Source of the DNA: Nitrospira sp.
Lineage (GTDB): Bacteria > Nitrospirota > Nitrospiria > Nitrospirales > Nitrospiraceae
Length of the DNA: 64,000 bases
NCBI GenBank assembly: GCA_016788885.1
Contig: JAEURX010000055.1
Span: forward strand, 40,313-104,312
Reading direction: 5' to 3'
Shown: in pieces, positions 32,933 through 41,096 of the stretch
Layout of the letters: every line of letters begins with the position of its first letter
Numbering within the stretch: the stretch's first letter is position 1
The notes under the pieces: model-generated
Seen by the model: only the letters and a program-made list of their open reading frames with translations
The model's database searches: none
Told to the model about the DNA's origin: nothing
Made by a program: the position numbers and the translations under genes

Positions 32933-34216
32933 ATGAAAACACTACGCTCAGAGCAGCTCTTCGCAGAGGCACAGCAGGTTATTCCCGGTGGCGTGAATAG
33001 TCCGGTTCGCGCGTTTCGCTCGGTGGGCGGGCAACCTCGATTCATTGAGCACGCCAAGGGCGCACGCCTCTATGATGTCGACGGAAACAGCTACCTTGAT
33101 TACGTCCTCTCTTGGGGACCGATGATCCTCGGTCATGCACCGGCCACGGTGACGAAAGCCATTCAGCTGGCCGCCACGAAGGGCACCAGCTACGGCGCCC
33201 CCACCGAATTGGAAATCCGGCTGGCCACCATGATTCGCGAAGCCCTCCCTTCCATGGAGCAGGTGCGGCTCGTGAGCTCAGGCACCGAGGCGGTGATGAG
33301 CGCGATCCGGGTCGCCCGCGCCTATACCAAACGCGACGGCATCCTGAAGTTCGAAGGCTGCTACCACGGGCACAGCGACTACCTCCTGGCGAAGGCCGGC
33401 TCAGGGCTCACCACCCTCGGCATTCCCGACTGTCCCGGCGTGCCGGAAGATTTCACGAAACACACGTTGACCGCCCCCTATAACGACCTCGCGGCCACGG
33501 AAAAATTGATCAAGAAACACTATCGGCAACTCGCCTGCATCATCGTCGAGCCGATCGCCGGGAACATGGGCGTCATCCCCCCTTCGCCTGAGTTCTTAGA
33601 AGGCCTGCGCAAACTCACCGATGCCCACGGCATGCTCCTGATTTTTGACGAAGTCATCTCAGGGTTCCGTGTTCAATACGGAGGAGCGCAGACGCTCTAC
33701 GGAATCAAGCCGGATCTGACGATTTTGGGCAAGATCATCGGTGGGGGATTACCGGTCGGAGCCTACGGCGGAGCGAAGGACATTATGAAGATGATTGCGC
33801 CCTCGGGCCCTGTGTACCAAGCCGGCACCTTGTCAGGCAACCCCTTGGCCGTCACCGCCGGCATCGAGACACTCAAGCGCCTCAGCAAACCGGGAACCTA
33901 TGATCAGTTGGAACAGCGATCGGCCGCGCTAGCCGATGGCCTGGGAGAGGCCGCGCGGAAAGCCGGCGTGGCCCTGGCGCAGACCCGCATCGCATCCATG
34001 ATGTGTGCATTCTTTACGCAGGGACCGGTCGTGGATTGGGCAACAGCCAAGAAATCGGATACAAAAGCCTACGCCAAGTTCTTTCACCAGATGCTGGAGG
34101 CGGGAGTCTATCTAGCCCCGTCGCAGTTTGAAGCCGCCTTTATGTCCTTGGCCCACACGCCCCGGGACATCGATCGCACGATCAACGCCGCGCACACGGC
34201 ATTCAAGAACCTCTGA
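32933..34216 (+). CDS. hemL: glutamate-1-semialdehyde 2,1-aminomutase
   Basis: A 427-residue PLP enzyme that converts glutamate-1-semialdehyde to 5-aminolevulinate for tetrapyrrole synthesis. N-terminal PGGVNSPVRAF, the PLP aspartate in LIFDEVISGFR and the catalytic lysine in GKIIGGGLPVGAYGG are clearly seen, along with YQAGTLSGNPLA. Length and order match HemL. The ATG at 32933 follows GAAAGAGG. It stands alone between unrelated genes. Haem supply is relevant to the cytochrome-rich metabolism expected here. Confidence 0.95.
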   Translation: MKTLRSEQLFAEAQQVIPGGVNSPVRAFRSVGGQPRFIEHAKGARLYDVDGNSYLDYVLSWGPMILGHAPATVTKAIQLAATKGTSYGAPTELEIRLATMIREALPSMEQVRLVSSGTEAVMSAIRVARAYTKRDGILKFEGCYHGHSDYLLAKAGSGLTTLGIPDCPGVPEDFTKHTLTAPYNDLAATEKLIKKHYRQLACIIVEPIAGNMGVIPPSPEFLEGLRKLTDAHGMLLIFDEVISGFRVQYGGAQTLYGIKPDLTILGKIIGGGLPVGAYGGAKDIMKMIAPSGPVYQAGTLSGNPLAVTAGIETLKRLSKPGTYDQLEQRSAALADGLGEAARKAGVALAQTRIASMMCAFFTQGPVVDWATAKKSDTKAYAKFFHQMLEAGVYLAPSQFEAAFMSLAHTPRDIDRTINAAHTAFKNL

Positions 34217-34525
34217 CCTGAGATACAACGGCGGGCGCCGCTCGTCTTTCCCGAAGAATCGTTCCTGGATGCATTTCGTATCAAAACTGATACGAAATGC
34301 ATCCATTCAGATACAGATCGCGCTCTATTCCCATCATACTCACCCTGCGACTTCAGGGTGATCAAAACAGTTTCCCAGCAAGGCCGCAGCGAACGAGACC
34401 CCGAGGCGACATCACATTCTTACCCACCTCCCGAGCCTGCCGAGCCAGGCTCTTGTCCCATGGCGGTACGTTGAGGGGCCAAGCGATGCGAGTACGATGC
34501 TGGGGACCGTTTTCAGCATCCTGGG
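34217..34525. other. 309-base gap with a long perfect palindrome and a hairpin
   Basis: No credible gene. It holds the 18-base inverted repeat annotated at 34266-34305 and, just before the end of the minus-strand gene, a GATGCTG/CAGCATC stem (34496-34502 with 34514-34520) with a T-rich loop. Confidence 0.5.
34266..34305. repeat. 18-base perfect inverted repeat, 4-base loop
   Basis: Arms at 34266-34283 and 34288-34305 match at every position around an AAAC loop, containing ATTTCGTATCA. It starts 50 bases past the hemL stop. The stem would serve as a terminator-like structure, but there is no T-tract; the A+T-rich arms contrast with the surrounding sequence. It could also be a protein-binding palindrome or a mobile-element terminal repeat. 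Confidence 0.6.
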
Positions 34526-34759
34526 CTATTCGTCGTCGTCCTCGTCGTCCATTTCCAACGCTTCCTGCCGCTTCTGTTCTTCCATGGCGTTGTGCAGGAG
34601 CATGCGGACAAACATCGAATAGAGCGAGCCTTTTTCCAACGTCCCGCCGGGTGGAATGGCGATCTTCCCTTCCTTGATCATGCGATCCATCCAGGCCTTC
34701 TGATCCGGCGCGATCAAGATGGGCACCTCGACCAGTCCAACCTTTCCAAACATATCCAT
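34526..34759 (-). CDS. small conserved-looking hypothetical with acidic tail
   Basis: A 77-residue protein starting at ATG 34759 behind GGGAGAG. The N-terminal half (VEVPILIAPDQKAWMDRMIKEGKIAIPPG) looks like a small beta-alpha domain, and the C-terminus is a run of aspartate/glutamate. I do not recognise the family. It is transcribed toward hemL and ends in the gap that carries a GATGCTG/CAGCATC stem. Codon use is ordinary for the region. Confidence 0.6.
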   Translation of the reverse strand: MDMFGKVGLVEVPILIAPDQKAWMDRMIKEGKIAIPPGGTLEKGSLYSMFVRMLLHNAMEEQKRQEALEMDDEDDDE

Positions 34760-34935
34760 GAGTTACTCTCCCGTGGTTCGTGTGTCCTTAAAGAGAAGAG
34801 CGAATGGCATACGCTCCGCATCCGAGCGGGCATTTGAGCACGCGGTTTTTCGGCTTGTCAACCGAGAGGCCGTTACCATCTGACCCTGGCATGGAGCATG
34901 CTCTATCTGGTCTGGAACAACGGAGGACTCTCAGC

Positions 34936-35565
34936 ATGCTGCACCACTTTGTGCCCGACTCCCGCTTTTTGAGCCGGTTGACTCTCCTGTTGCTCGTCGC
35001 CTCACCCACCTCAACCGCATTCGCCTTGGAGGAAGAACGCCGCTCGACGCTGCATACCTATACCCCTGCCATCAGAAACGATCCAAGCCCATTCCACTGC
35101 ACTGACTGCTGGGACCTGAAACCGGATCAACGCTCGTCGCTTCCTCAGCATCAGGCCCAACGATCTCGACGCGGGCATCATGATCGAGGCCTTCGCCCGC
35201 ACAAAAACCCGTTCGCGAAAAAGTCACATTCGTTCAGTCGAGGATTGAGATCGCTTCCGCGGCATGCCTTGTCGATGGGTGGATTCGAGCGAACCGTGGA
35301 ACCCTGGCAAGTCCGCACCGTCGACGGCGACACGATCCGCTACGGCACCGATCGTATCCGCATTCGCGGCTACAACGCGCCGGAACTGTCGGAACCGGGC
35401 GGACGAGACGCCGCCATTCGGCTGGAGCAGCTGATGCAGGAGAGCACGATCAGCATTGTCCCTCACGGCCACGACGTCTACGGCCGCACCCTGGCCGATG
35501 TCTTTGTGAACGGACAAAACGTGGCGGACGTGATGACGGGGGAAGGATTTGGGAAAAAAGGCTAG
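34936..35565 (+). CDS. secreted thermonuclease-type (SNase) nuclease
   Basis: A 209-residue exported protein. A signal peptide (LTLLLLVASPTSTAFA) is followed by an arginine/histidine-rich linker of about 90 residues and an SNase-fold domain at the C-terminus. The domain has VDGDTIRYG, RIRGYNAPEL (arginine and glutamate of the active site) and YGRTLADVFVNG (second arginine). It should cut DNA and RNA in a calcium-dependent way outside the cytoplasm. The ATG at 34936 has GGAGG seven to twelve bases upstream; a longer frame from 34804 lacks a site. The basic linker is not typical of plain thermonucleases. Confidence 0.82.
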   Translation: MLHHFVPDSRFLSRLTLLLLVASPTSTAFALEEERRSTLHTYTPAIRNDPSPFHCTDCWDLKPDQRSSLPQHQAQRSRRGHHDRGLRPHKNPFAKKSHSFSRGLRSLPRHALSMGGFERTVEPWQVRTVDGDTIRYGTDRIRIRGYNAPELSEPGGRDAAIRLEQLMQESTISIVPHGHDVYGRTLADVFVNGQNVADVMTGEGFGKKG

Positions 35566-35599
35566 CAATGGATCACATCTGAAACGCCAAGCAGCACCT

Positions 35600-35972
35600 A
35601 TGCCATCGCCCTGGCCCCTTTCTCCCACTGGTAGCTTTGCCTATTGGTGGCAAAGATTCGGTGCAGCACTCGGAGCCGGTGGGCTCATCTATACGGCTCG
35701 TGCAGCATATCTCGCTCAGCCCTGCTCTCCACCAAGCGAACTGATGGTCCTGACAGTCCTATGGGGTGTATTACCTCCTCTTTGGAGTTGACCGAGTTCT
35801 TCTTCATCTATCCCAGGCATCACTCCACAGAATAATTTGAGCTGCTCAAGCATGGAGCCAAGCCTCATTGGCGATCTGGGCTCCAGTCGCGATCGCCCTT
35901 GCTGCCTACTCAACGAATGACTATTTTAAGGTCCCCGGAAGCCCAAAGACATGTGTGTACCAGAAGCGGTAG
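35600..35972 (+). pseudogene. decayed small membrane protein gene (frameshifts and a stop)
   Basis: Three joined fragments give what looks like one protein. 35600-35791 encodes a hydrophobic protein (WWQRFGAALGAGGL, LMVLTVLWGVLPPLWS). A shift of frame then continues as LELTEFFFIYPRHHSTE to a stop at 35833, followed by FELLKHGAKPHW, and a second shift gives IWAPVAIALAAYSTNDYF to 35972. The fragments together resemble a two- or three-helix membrane protein, with two frameshifts and one in-frame stop. Sequencing error could mimic this but not easily three times. No homologue is known to me by name, so this is an inference from continuity of hydrophobic pattern. Confidence 0.4.
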
Positions 35973-36187
35973 CCTGGACCCGCGCTAGAATTCGGTTACA
36001 AAAACTCACACGTTTAAACATGCGTTCGAGCGGCTGCGGAAGGCGAACAGTATAGCCGTCGATCCCATGAACAGGCCATGCACGTGTTGCAATCGTGTAG
36101 AATCCGATTGTCGTCGATAAGAGGCCGACGCGCGAAGAGGAACAAACTCGCTGAAACACGCCACCTCTACTTCCGCGATATCTCGCC
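35973..36187. other. 215-base gap without a supported gene
   Basis: After the decayed membrane-protein gene I see no frame or motif worth naming up to the next start. It presumably carries the promoter of the DHFR-like gene at 36188. Confidence 0.35.
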
Positions 36188-36760
36188 ATGAAGACGCAAT
36201 ACTATACGGCCACCAGCCTCGACGGGTTCATTGCCACCGAAGACAACTCGCTAGAGTGGCTGTTTCCACTCGGCGACGTGAACGAGACGAGTTATCCCTC
36301 ATTCATTGCGGATGTCGGAGCCTTGGCCATGGGATCAGCGACCTACGAATGGATGTTGCGTCATACCGACAACATTGCCGCCCAGACCGGCTCGCCATGG
36401 CCCTATTCCCAGCCGACATGGGTATTCTCCACCCGTGCACTTCCTCTCGTGCCGAAGGCCGACGTTCGCCTGGCTCGAGGAGATGTTCGACCCATTCATG
36501 CTGAAATGAGACAGGCTGCGGGCTCAAAGAATATCTGGATTGTGGGTGGTGGAGATCTCGCCGGGCAATTTTACGATGCCGGGCTACTGGACGAAGTGAT
36601 CGTTCAAGTCGGTTCTGTCACACTGGGACGCGGCAAACCACTCTTTCCACGCCGCGTCACGAATCCGCCCCTCCGATTAGTATCCGTGCACAAGATCGGA
36701 CCGGGCTTCGCCGAGTTGCGATATGAGATGCCGAAAGACACGCAAGCCGGTTCGACCTAG
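36188..36760 (+). CDS. RibD C-terminal/dihydrofolate-reductase-fold protein
   Basis: A 190-residue protein of the YwjB/RibD-C family, which has a DHFR-like fold and is often annotated as a dihydrofolate reductase or pyrimidine reductase. It begins MKTQYYTATSLDGFIATEDNSLEWLF, the classic family opening, and has the NADPH-site segment NIWIVGGGDLAGQFYDAGLLDEVIVQV, with GRGKPLFP after it. Substrate cannot be set. The ribosome site is weak. It is a stand-alone gene in a region with many small accessory genes. Confidence 0.85.
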   Translation: MKTQYYTATSLDGFIATEDNSLEWLFPLGDVNETSYPSFIADVGALAMGSATYEWMLRHTDNIAAQTGSPWPYSQPTWVFSTRALPLVPKADVRLARGDVRPIHAEMRQAAGSKNIWIVGGGDLAGQFYDAGLLDEVIVQVGSVTLGRGKPLFPRRVTNPPLRLVSVHKIGPGFAELRYEMPKDTQAGST

Positions 36761-36856
36761 TGGTTCCACAGGCCTAGTGACGCTATTCAGTCACGCAGCA
36801 ACTGCCCCCCAGGCGATGACTATCATCACTCTCATGACTTTTACCTGGAGACAGAC

Positions 36857-37270
36857 ATGAACGCGAAGGAGATTGCGAAATTGGCGCAGGCTACCCTCAA
36901 TGGATCGATGCCCTTTCCTGAGATCGTCGGCAAACTAATCGCCAATGATGTCGAGTACTATCATGTGGACTATGCCCTCGGATCCTTTTCATTCTACAGC
37001 GCCACGGGAGCAGTCGTGACCGCACCCCTTGTCTTCGAAGGCCTGCCGCCAATCGCAGAGCACTTCGATGCGGCCGCACTTAAAGCCGCCATTCTCGACA
37101 GCCAGCAGCATGGGCAAAAATTTCGCGCTTTTTGTGAGCGCGCCGTCAAGGCAGGAGTGCAGAGTTACTTTGCGTTTCTTCGAGGCAAGCGCGTCATTTA
37201 TTTCGGCCGCCAAGGCGATCAGCATACCGAGTGGTTTCCAGGCGCGAGGCCAAGCGAGGTAAGCCAGTGA
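36857..37270 (+). CDS. DUF1398 family protein
   Basis: A 137-residue protein matching DUF1398 in layout: an N-terminal helix, YYHVDYALGSFSFY, LVFEGLPPI and a C-terminal YFGRQGDQHTEWFPG. Members are uncharacterised small proteins, some annotated as phage-envelope-like. The ATG at 36857 follows GGAG. The gene overlaps the next one by four bases (GTGA), so the pair is coupled. Confidence 0.75.
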   Translation: MNAKEIAKLAQATLNGSMPFPEIVGKLIANDVEYYHVDYALGSFSFYSATGAVVTAPLVFEGLPPIAEHFDAAALKAAILDSQQHGQKFRAFCERAVKAGVQSYFAFLRGKRVIYFGRQGDQHTEWFPGARPSEVSQ

Positions 37271-37602
37271 TCAAGTCGTCACCACTCTCCCAGGCCCCTA
37301 TCCCAATGCTTATGAGACTTATGGTGTCATATCTGGTTCTCATCGCATTGCTCCTGGGAGTTGCTGATGCGGAAGCCGCCAGGAAACGCCCTCATGCCGT
37401 CCATCGTACCGGTATCGAGCCGCTCAAAAACGGCGAGTGTCCCGACGAACATCCGATCAAAGGCAATTTCACACCCCATAGCGGCGAACGTTGCATCTAT
37501 CACATGATCGGACAGCGCTTGTATCTTCGCACCAAAGCCGAGCGTTGTTATGCAACCGAAGCCGAAGCAGTAGAGGACGGCTGCCGACGGTCGAAGGTCT
37601 GA
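37267..37602 (+). CDS. exported 'sunset'-domain protein
   Basis: A 111-residue protein with a signal peptide (LMVSYLVLIALLLGVADAEA) and a short mature domain of the sunset type: CPDEHPIKGNFTPHSGERCIYH, then RLYLRTKAERCYATEAEAVEDG. The conserved cysteines suggest a disulfide-stabilised domain found in exported proteins and near nucleases; its function is unknown. GTG at 37267 overlaps the previous stop and has GAGG upstream; the ATG at 37306 is an alternative that starts right at the signal core. Confidence 0.75.
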   Translation: MIKSSPLSQAPIPMLMRLMVSYLVLIALLLGVADAEAARKRPHAVHRTGIEPLKNGECPDEHPIKGNFTPHSGERCIYHMIGQRLYLRTKAERCYATEAEAVEDGCRRSKV

Positions 37603-37739
37603 GATGGGTGAAGAGCGGGGCAGGGTCAGGTATCGGCCACATATGGTCGGACCCGGTGCCGCGTGCGAGTAGCGTCTTTTAATCGCCCGCTCTGCCCCAA
37701 CAGCTCCAATATGACTTAACGTAAGGTGGGCACACTGGC

Positions 37740-38282
37740 ATGCTCTATCCCACTGAACTTTTCACTCCCCGTCTTATTATCCGACAGTGGCGACCATCCG
37801 ATTTGGAACCCTTCGCGGCAATGAATGCCGACGCCGAGGTCATGCGTTACTACCCGGAGACCTGGACGAGGGAACAAAGCGATGCGTTTGCTCAACGAGT
37901 CATGCGGCTGATCGAGACGCGTGGCTGGGGTTTCTGGGCTGTCGAAGAACGAGCGTCGAACCAGTTCATCGGCTTCGTCGGCTTACATGTTCCATCGGAT
38001 GATCTACCGTTCTCCCCCTGCGTAGAAGTCGGCTGGCGCCTCGCCAAACATGACTGGGGCTTGGGTTATGCCACGGAGGCCGCACAACGAGCCGTCGCAT
38101 TCGCCTTTCAGCAACTTCACCTGATGGAACTCGTGGCCTTTACCGCCATCGCCAATCGGAAATCGCGTGCCGTGATGAAGCGTCTCGGGATGCGGCTTGA
38201 CTCCGAATTCGATCATCCGCAGGTACCTGTCGAATCCGAGCTGCGCCGGCATGTGCTCTATCGCCTTCGCCCGCCGGTGTAA
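37740..38282 (+). CDS. GNAT acetyltransferase, RimJ/RimL type
   Basis: A 180-residue N-acetyltransferase. It starts TPRLIIRQWRPSDLEPFAAM, has the acetyl-CoA loop region WRLAKHDWGLGYATEA (Gly-x-Gly-x-Ala variant) and ends with SRAVMKRLGMR, as in the RimJ/RimL and ribosomal-protein acetylase group. Substrate is unknown. The gene starts at ATG 37740. The 137 bases before it have no gene. Confidence 0.85.
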   Translation: MLYPTELFTPRLIIRQWRPSDLEPFAAMNADAEVMRYYPETWTREQSDAFAQRVMRLIETRGWGFWAVEERASNQFIGFVGLHVPSDDLPFSPCVEVGWRLAKHDWGLGYATEAAQRAVAFAFQQLHLMELVAFTAIANRKSRAVMKRLGMRLDSEFDHPQVPVESELRRHVLYRLRPPV

Positions 38283-38339
38283 CACATCATCTGTCCTTCG
38301 GATGGCACACAGTTCGAATTCATCGTACAATCCACCTCC

Positions 38340-38840
38340 ATGAAAACGCCCTTGCTTCGTCTTTGTCCGACAGTTTGTACCCTGTGGCTGCTCACGGCTT
38401 GCGTCTCGACTCCTCCACCGGGCGAGATGAAACAGATCGCTGAGCGGAATCGCTGGGAGTTGGCGCACTGGGGTGATCGCTCAGTTCCCTACGGCGATGA
38501 TGCACAGCCAGTGATCCTTTCGTTCAAGGATGGGCGAGTGTCAGGCCACGCGGGGTGCAATCGGTATGCGGCAGCCATTTCATTTGGCCCTCAAGCCGGC
38601 GAGGTCACCGTGTCACGTGGTATGACGACACGCATGGCCTGCGAAACCCGCCGTATGGAGTTTGAAGCGGCATTCATTAAGGCGTTTGAGGCCTCACGAC
38701 GGTACCGGCTGGATGGCGAACGTCTCTCGTTTGAGAGCGAGGTCGCTCCACCGCTGGAGTTTTACCGCCGGCCATTGGCATGCCGGGAATCGCCTTTTTC
38801 TGCCTGCGGCGAGACACACGATCTCCCCGCGCCGCACTGA
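38340..38840 (+). CDS. META-domain (HslJ-like) lipoprotein
   Basis: A 166-residue lipoprotein with lipobox LTAC. The META domain is recognisable in RVSGHAGCNRYAAAISFGPQAGEVTVSRGMTTRMAC and FEAAFIKAFEASRRYRLDGERLSF. The domain occurs in heat-shock protein HslJ and in secreted adhesin-like proteins. Two extra cysteine pairs near the C-terminus (ACRESPFSACGE) may form disulfides. The ATG at 38340 lies two bases past a CC-rich stretch with no obvious ribosome site. Confidence 0.8.
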   Translation: MKTPLLRLCPTVCTLWLLTACVSTPPPGEMKQIAERNRWELAHWGDRSVPYGDDAQPVILSFKDGRVSGHAGCNRYAAAISFGPQAGEVTVSRGMTTRMACETRRMEFEAAFIKAFEASRRYRLDGERLSFESEVAPPLEFYRRPLACRESPFSACGETHDLPAPH

Positions 38841-39006
38841 CGCAACCGCTCCCTCGTAGAGGCAACGGCGCGGCCGCTTTTCACTGGCTCTTGCCCGATG
38901 AGAAGGTTGTCATCATCGACGGCGACGTCACGACCTGCGCCAACTGAAGGGTTGATCCAACACAGGTCCTTTTGTAAGACTTGCCGTACCATCCAGGAGG
39001 ATCGTG

Positions 39007-39747
39007 ATGTTCCACGTAGCCTGCCCTGCCTCTTTCCGGCTCGCCTGCTCGTTTGCCCTGTTGCTGCTCTCGCTTGACCCAACCGTTGCCGCTGCGGAAC
39101 AGCTCAAAGCTGAAGTGCCTGCCCCACAGCGCCAGGCCTGGTGGACAGAACGACATGAACGGACCGTCTCCCGCATCCGCCAGGGTCAGGTCGATCTCTT
39201 GTTTATCGGAGATTCGATCACACAGGGCTGGGAGGAGGATGGGCGCCCGTTGTGGGACCAATACTATGCCGGTCGGCGGGCGGTGAACCTCGGCTATAAC
39301 AGCGACCAGACAGAGAATGTCCTGTGGCGGCTCCAGCACGGGGAGTTGGAGGGGATCTCGCCGAAACTGGCCGTGGTGATGATCGGGACGAACAACAGCG
39401 CCATGCGCGAGGACCCTCCCGAGAATACCGCCGCCGGCATTCGGGCCATTCTCACCACCTTGCGAACTCGCTTGCCGGGGACAAAGATCCTGCTCCTGGC
39501 GATTTTCCCTCGAGGCCTGACAAATGACGACCCACTTCGCCGCGTCAACGAGGCCGTGAATGAACGGCTGCCGGCCATGGCCGATCAACGCCAGATCTTT
39601 TTTCTGAACCTGAACCGCCGCTTTCTCGATGGCGAGGGGCGCTTGTCTGCGGAGATCATGTCCGACGCGCTGCATCCCAGTGAACACGGCTATCAAGTTT
39701 GGGCCGAGGGGATGGAGGAAATGGTCACACGCCTCATGAACGAATGA
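39007..39747 (+). CDS. exported SGNH/GDSL hydrolase
   Basis: A 246-residue exported lipase/esterase of the SGNH family (platelet-activating-factor acetylhydrolase-like subgroup). After a signal peptide (LACSFALLLLSLDPTVAAA) come block I GDSITQGW with the nucleophilic serine, block III GTNNS with the oxyanion asparagine, and block V SDALHPSEHG with the catalytic aspartate and histidine. Substrates include acyl esters and sugar esters; not decided. AGGAGG at 38995-39000 lies six bases before the ATG at 39007; the GTG at 39004 would be too close. Confidence 0.88.
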   Translation: MFHVACPASFRLACSFALLLLSLDPTVAAAEQLKAEVPAPQRQAWWTERHERTVSRIRQGQVDLLFIGDSITQGWEEDGRPLWDQYYAGRRAVNLGYNSDQTENVLWRLQHGELEGISPKLAVVMIGTNNSAMREDPPENTAAGIRAILTTLRTRLPGTKILLLAIFPRGLTNDDPLRRVNEAVNERLPAMADQRQIFFLNLNRRFLDGEGRLSAEIMSDALHPSEHGYQVWAEGMEEMVTRLMNE

Positions 39748-40014
39748 AGACAGCCCTGTAGTCCGCACCCCAGGGCCTGATGTTCACTGAACAGATAGCC
39801 ATCGATCTGGACGACAACCAGATCGAGCAGTTATGCAATCCCTTGAACTACTCCGCGTAGCTGTTAGCGAGCGGATGCGAACAGCGCGAGGCTGGAGAAA
39901 CCGGCACAGCGCAGGGTTCTGAAGGCTGGTTTCCGGGGAACGTGGACGGCATATTCCGAGACGTTTCGACGCAGCGCAAGAGAACACTCGTCAGCGTCTC
40001 CCACCTATTCAACA
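39748..40014. other. 267-base gap with only a very short reading frame
   Basis: After the hydrolase I see a 26-codon frame at 39780-39860 (starting MFTEQIAIDLDDNQIEQL) without a ribosome site, which could be a remnant. Nothing else is supportable. Confidence 0.35.
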
Positions 40015-40371
40015 TTAATCGCATCCGTCTCGTCGTCCGCTGGTCACGATCCCGTCTTTGTCTGCGAAAAATATCAGCCGACAATTCACCCCGCCGTACA
40101 ATGGCAAGGTGTTGTACTCATCAGCCTGTCCAGGCATGCGGTCGATCGTCATGTCCCACACCATTTCGACGGTGCCGTCTTCTGCTTCTTTCGGATGCAG
40201 ATTCGGTGGCCCAAGCTCTAAATACAGATCTTCCTTGTGCTTGCCGATCCACCGCGAAATCACATCGTCCCAGGTTTGATAGATTCCTGCGACACCAGGA
40301 TCTGAGCTGGTCTTGCAGGCACTGACGAGAGGCAGCCACAGGAGGATGGCGAGGAGGGAAAGAGATCTCAT
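40015..40371 (-). CDS. small lipoprotein, SmpA/OmlA-like layout
   Basis: A 118-residue lipoprotein: signal core SLLAILLWLPLV and lipobox VSAC. The mature segment YQTWDDVISRWIGKHKEDLYLELGPPNLHPKEAEDGTVEMVWDM has the start-of-domain pattern of small lipoproteins of the BamE/SmpA type, but is too divergent to name. Cysteines near the C-terminus (NCRLIFF, RRDGCD) may form a disulfide. It follows the 37-residue membrane protein and the YbgC-like thioesterase on the same strand. Confidence 0.7.
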   Translation of the reverse strand: MRSLSLLAILLWLPLVSACKTSSDPGVAGIYQTWDDVISRWIGKHKEDLYLELGPPNLHPKEAEDGTVEMVWDMTIDRMPGQADEYNTLPLYGGVNCRLIFFADKDGIVTSGRRDGCD

Positions 40372-40388
40372 CACTGAACAACCAGAGG

Positions 40389-40502
40389 CTAGGGCTTTTT
40401 GTTTTTCTTGTCCTTGGGATTGTCTGAGAAGAGCAACCAGGCCAGCACGACGAAACCGATCGCTACGCCCGTGACCGCCAACCATGTGCCGAGTTTATCC
40501 AT
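40389..40502 (-). CDS. 37-residue single-helix membrane protein
   Basis: A frame of 37 codons, too small for automatic callers. It encodes a short N-terminus (MDKLGTW), one hydrophobic helix (VAIGFVVLAWLLF) and a basic lysine-rich tail, the topology of single-span membrane proteins. Its ATG overlaps the thioesterase stop by one base (TAATG), a typical coupled junction, and 18 bases separate its stop from the lipoprotein start. The composition, junctions and topology argue for a real gene. Confidence 0.6.
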   Translation of the reverse strand: MDKLGTWLAVTGVAIGFVVLAWLLFSDNPKDKKNKKP

Positions 40503-40903
40503 TAGCTCCTCGTGTGTGGAGGTCCTTGTAACGCAGCCAGGGTGGGTTTGTCGAGCCGCGTCACCTTCAATTGCTCGTCTACCGTCACGAGCTTGGCCGA
40601 GCCCTCCACCACAATACGCCCGCTCGTCCGCTCCCGCAACACGTGCGCGAAGGTGAACGACGCCTGACTCGAGTCTACCAACGTCGTGTCGATCACTAAG
40701 GTGTCGCCGTACCGCCCGGGCGACCGATAGTCCAATTCGGCATGCACCACAACGAACTGCGTCCCCTGGTCGCGCAACCCCGCAACCGACAGTCCGCGCT
40801 CCTCAAGATAGTGCGTCCTGGCCCGTTCAAAATATTTGAGGTAGTTCGCGTAGTACACCACCCCGCCGCAATCGGTGTCCTCGTAGTAGATGCGAATGTC
40901 CAT
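40502..40903 (-). CDS. ybgC: YbgC/Tol-Pal-type acyl-CoA thioesterase
   Basis: A 133-residue hotdog-fold thioesterase. The signature YYEDTDCGGVVYYANYLKYFERAR gives the family and its catalytic aspartate. YbgC enzymes are linked to the Tol-Pal system or cleave short acyl-CoA/malonyl-type substrates. It starts at ATG 40903. It begins a short operon with the small membrane protein and lipoprotein. A decayed four-helix-bundle fragment lies just upstream of it. Confidence 0.9.
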   Translation of the reverse strand: MDIRIYYEDTDCGGVVYYANYLKYFERARTHYLEERGLSVAGLRDQGTQFVVVHAELDYRSPGRYGDTLVIDTTLVDSSQASFTFAHVLRERTSGRIVVEGSAKLVTVDEQLKVTRLDKPTLAALQGPPHTRS

Positions 40904-40907
40904 CGTC

Positions 40908-40920
40908 GTTCGTATCTCGT
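40908..40920. repeat. GAGATACGC-type repeat, shortened inverted copy
   Basis: Thirteen bases whose reverse complement is ACGAGATACGAAC, the two ends of the 41085-41104 repeat with 7 internal bases missing and in inverted orientation. It touches the stop codon of the four-helix-bundle fragment. Confidence 0.5.
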
Positions 40921-41096
40921 CAGAACCGCTTGATCAGACTTCTGACCTTCTTGGACTCATGGTCAAGTTGCTCCAAACACTCGTCTCGCTGATCGACCGT
41001 GATGAATGCGAGGTCGTGAGCGATTTCAACGTGGGTTTCGAATTCAGCACAAGACCCAAGCGCGACATCCGGACATCTGGCCCAACGAGATACGCG
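40920..41096 (-). pseudogene. 3' fragment of a four-helix-bundle (S23-type) protein gene
   Basis: On the minus strand a reading frame without a start ends at the TGA at 40920-40922. It encodes about 45 residues starting RVSRWARCPDVALGS and continuing with AEFETHVEIAHDLAFITVDQ and SKKVRSLIKRF, which match the last third of the four-helix-bundle/23S rRNA intervening-sequence protein family (usual length ~120). The first ~70 residues are missing. Copies of a short repeat flank it in inverted orientation. Confidence 0.55.

Noticed and set aside
35926..36189. An 87-codon minus-strand frame in the gap before the DHFR-like gene
   Set aside because: Its composition (arginine, serine and cysteine mixed) resembles random sequence and it overlaps the start of the plus-strand gene.
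39780..39860. A 26-codon frame after the SGNH hydrolase
   Set aside because: There is no ribosome site and it is too short to judge; it may be a remnant.
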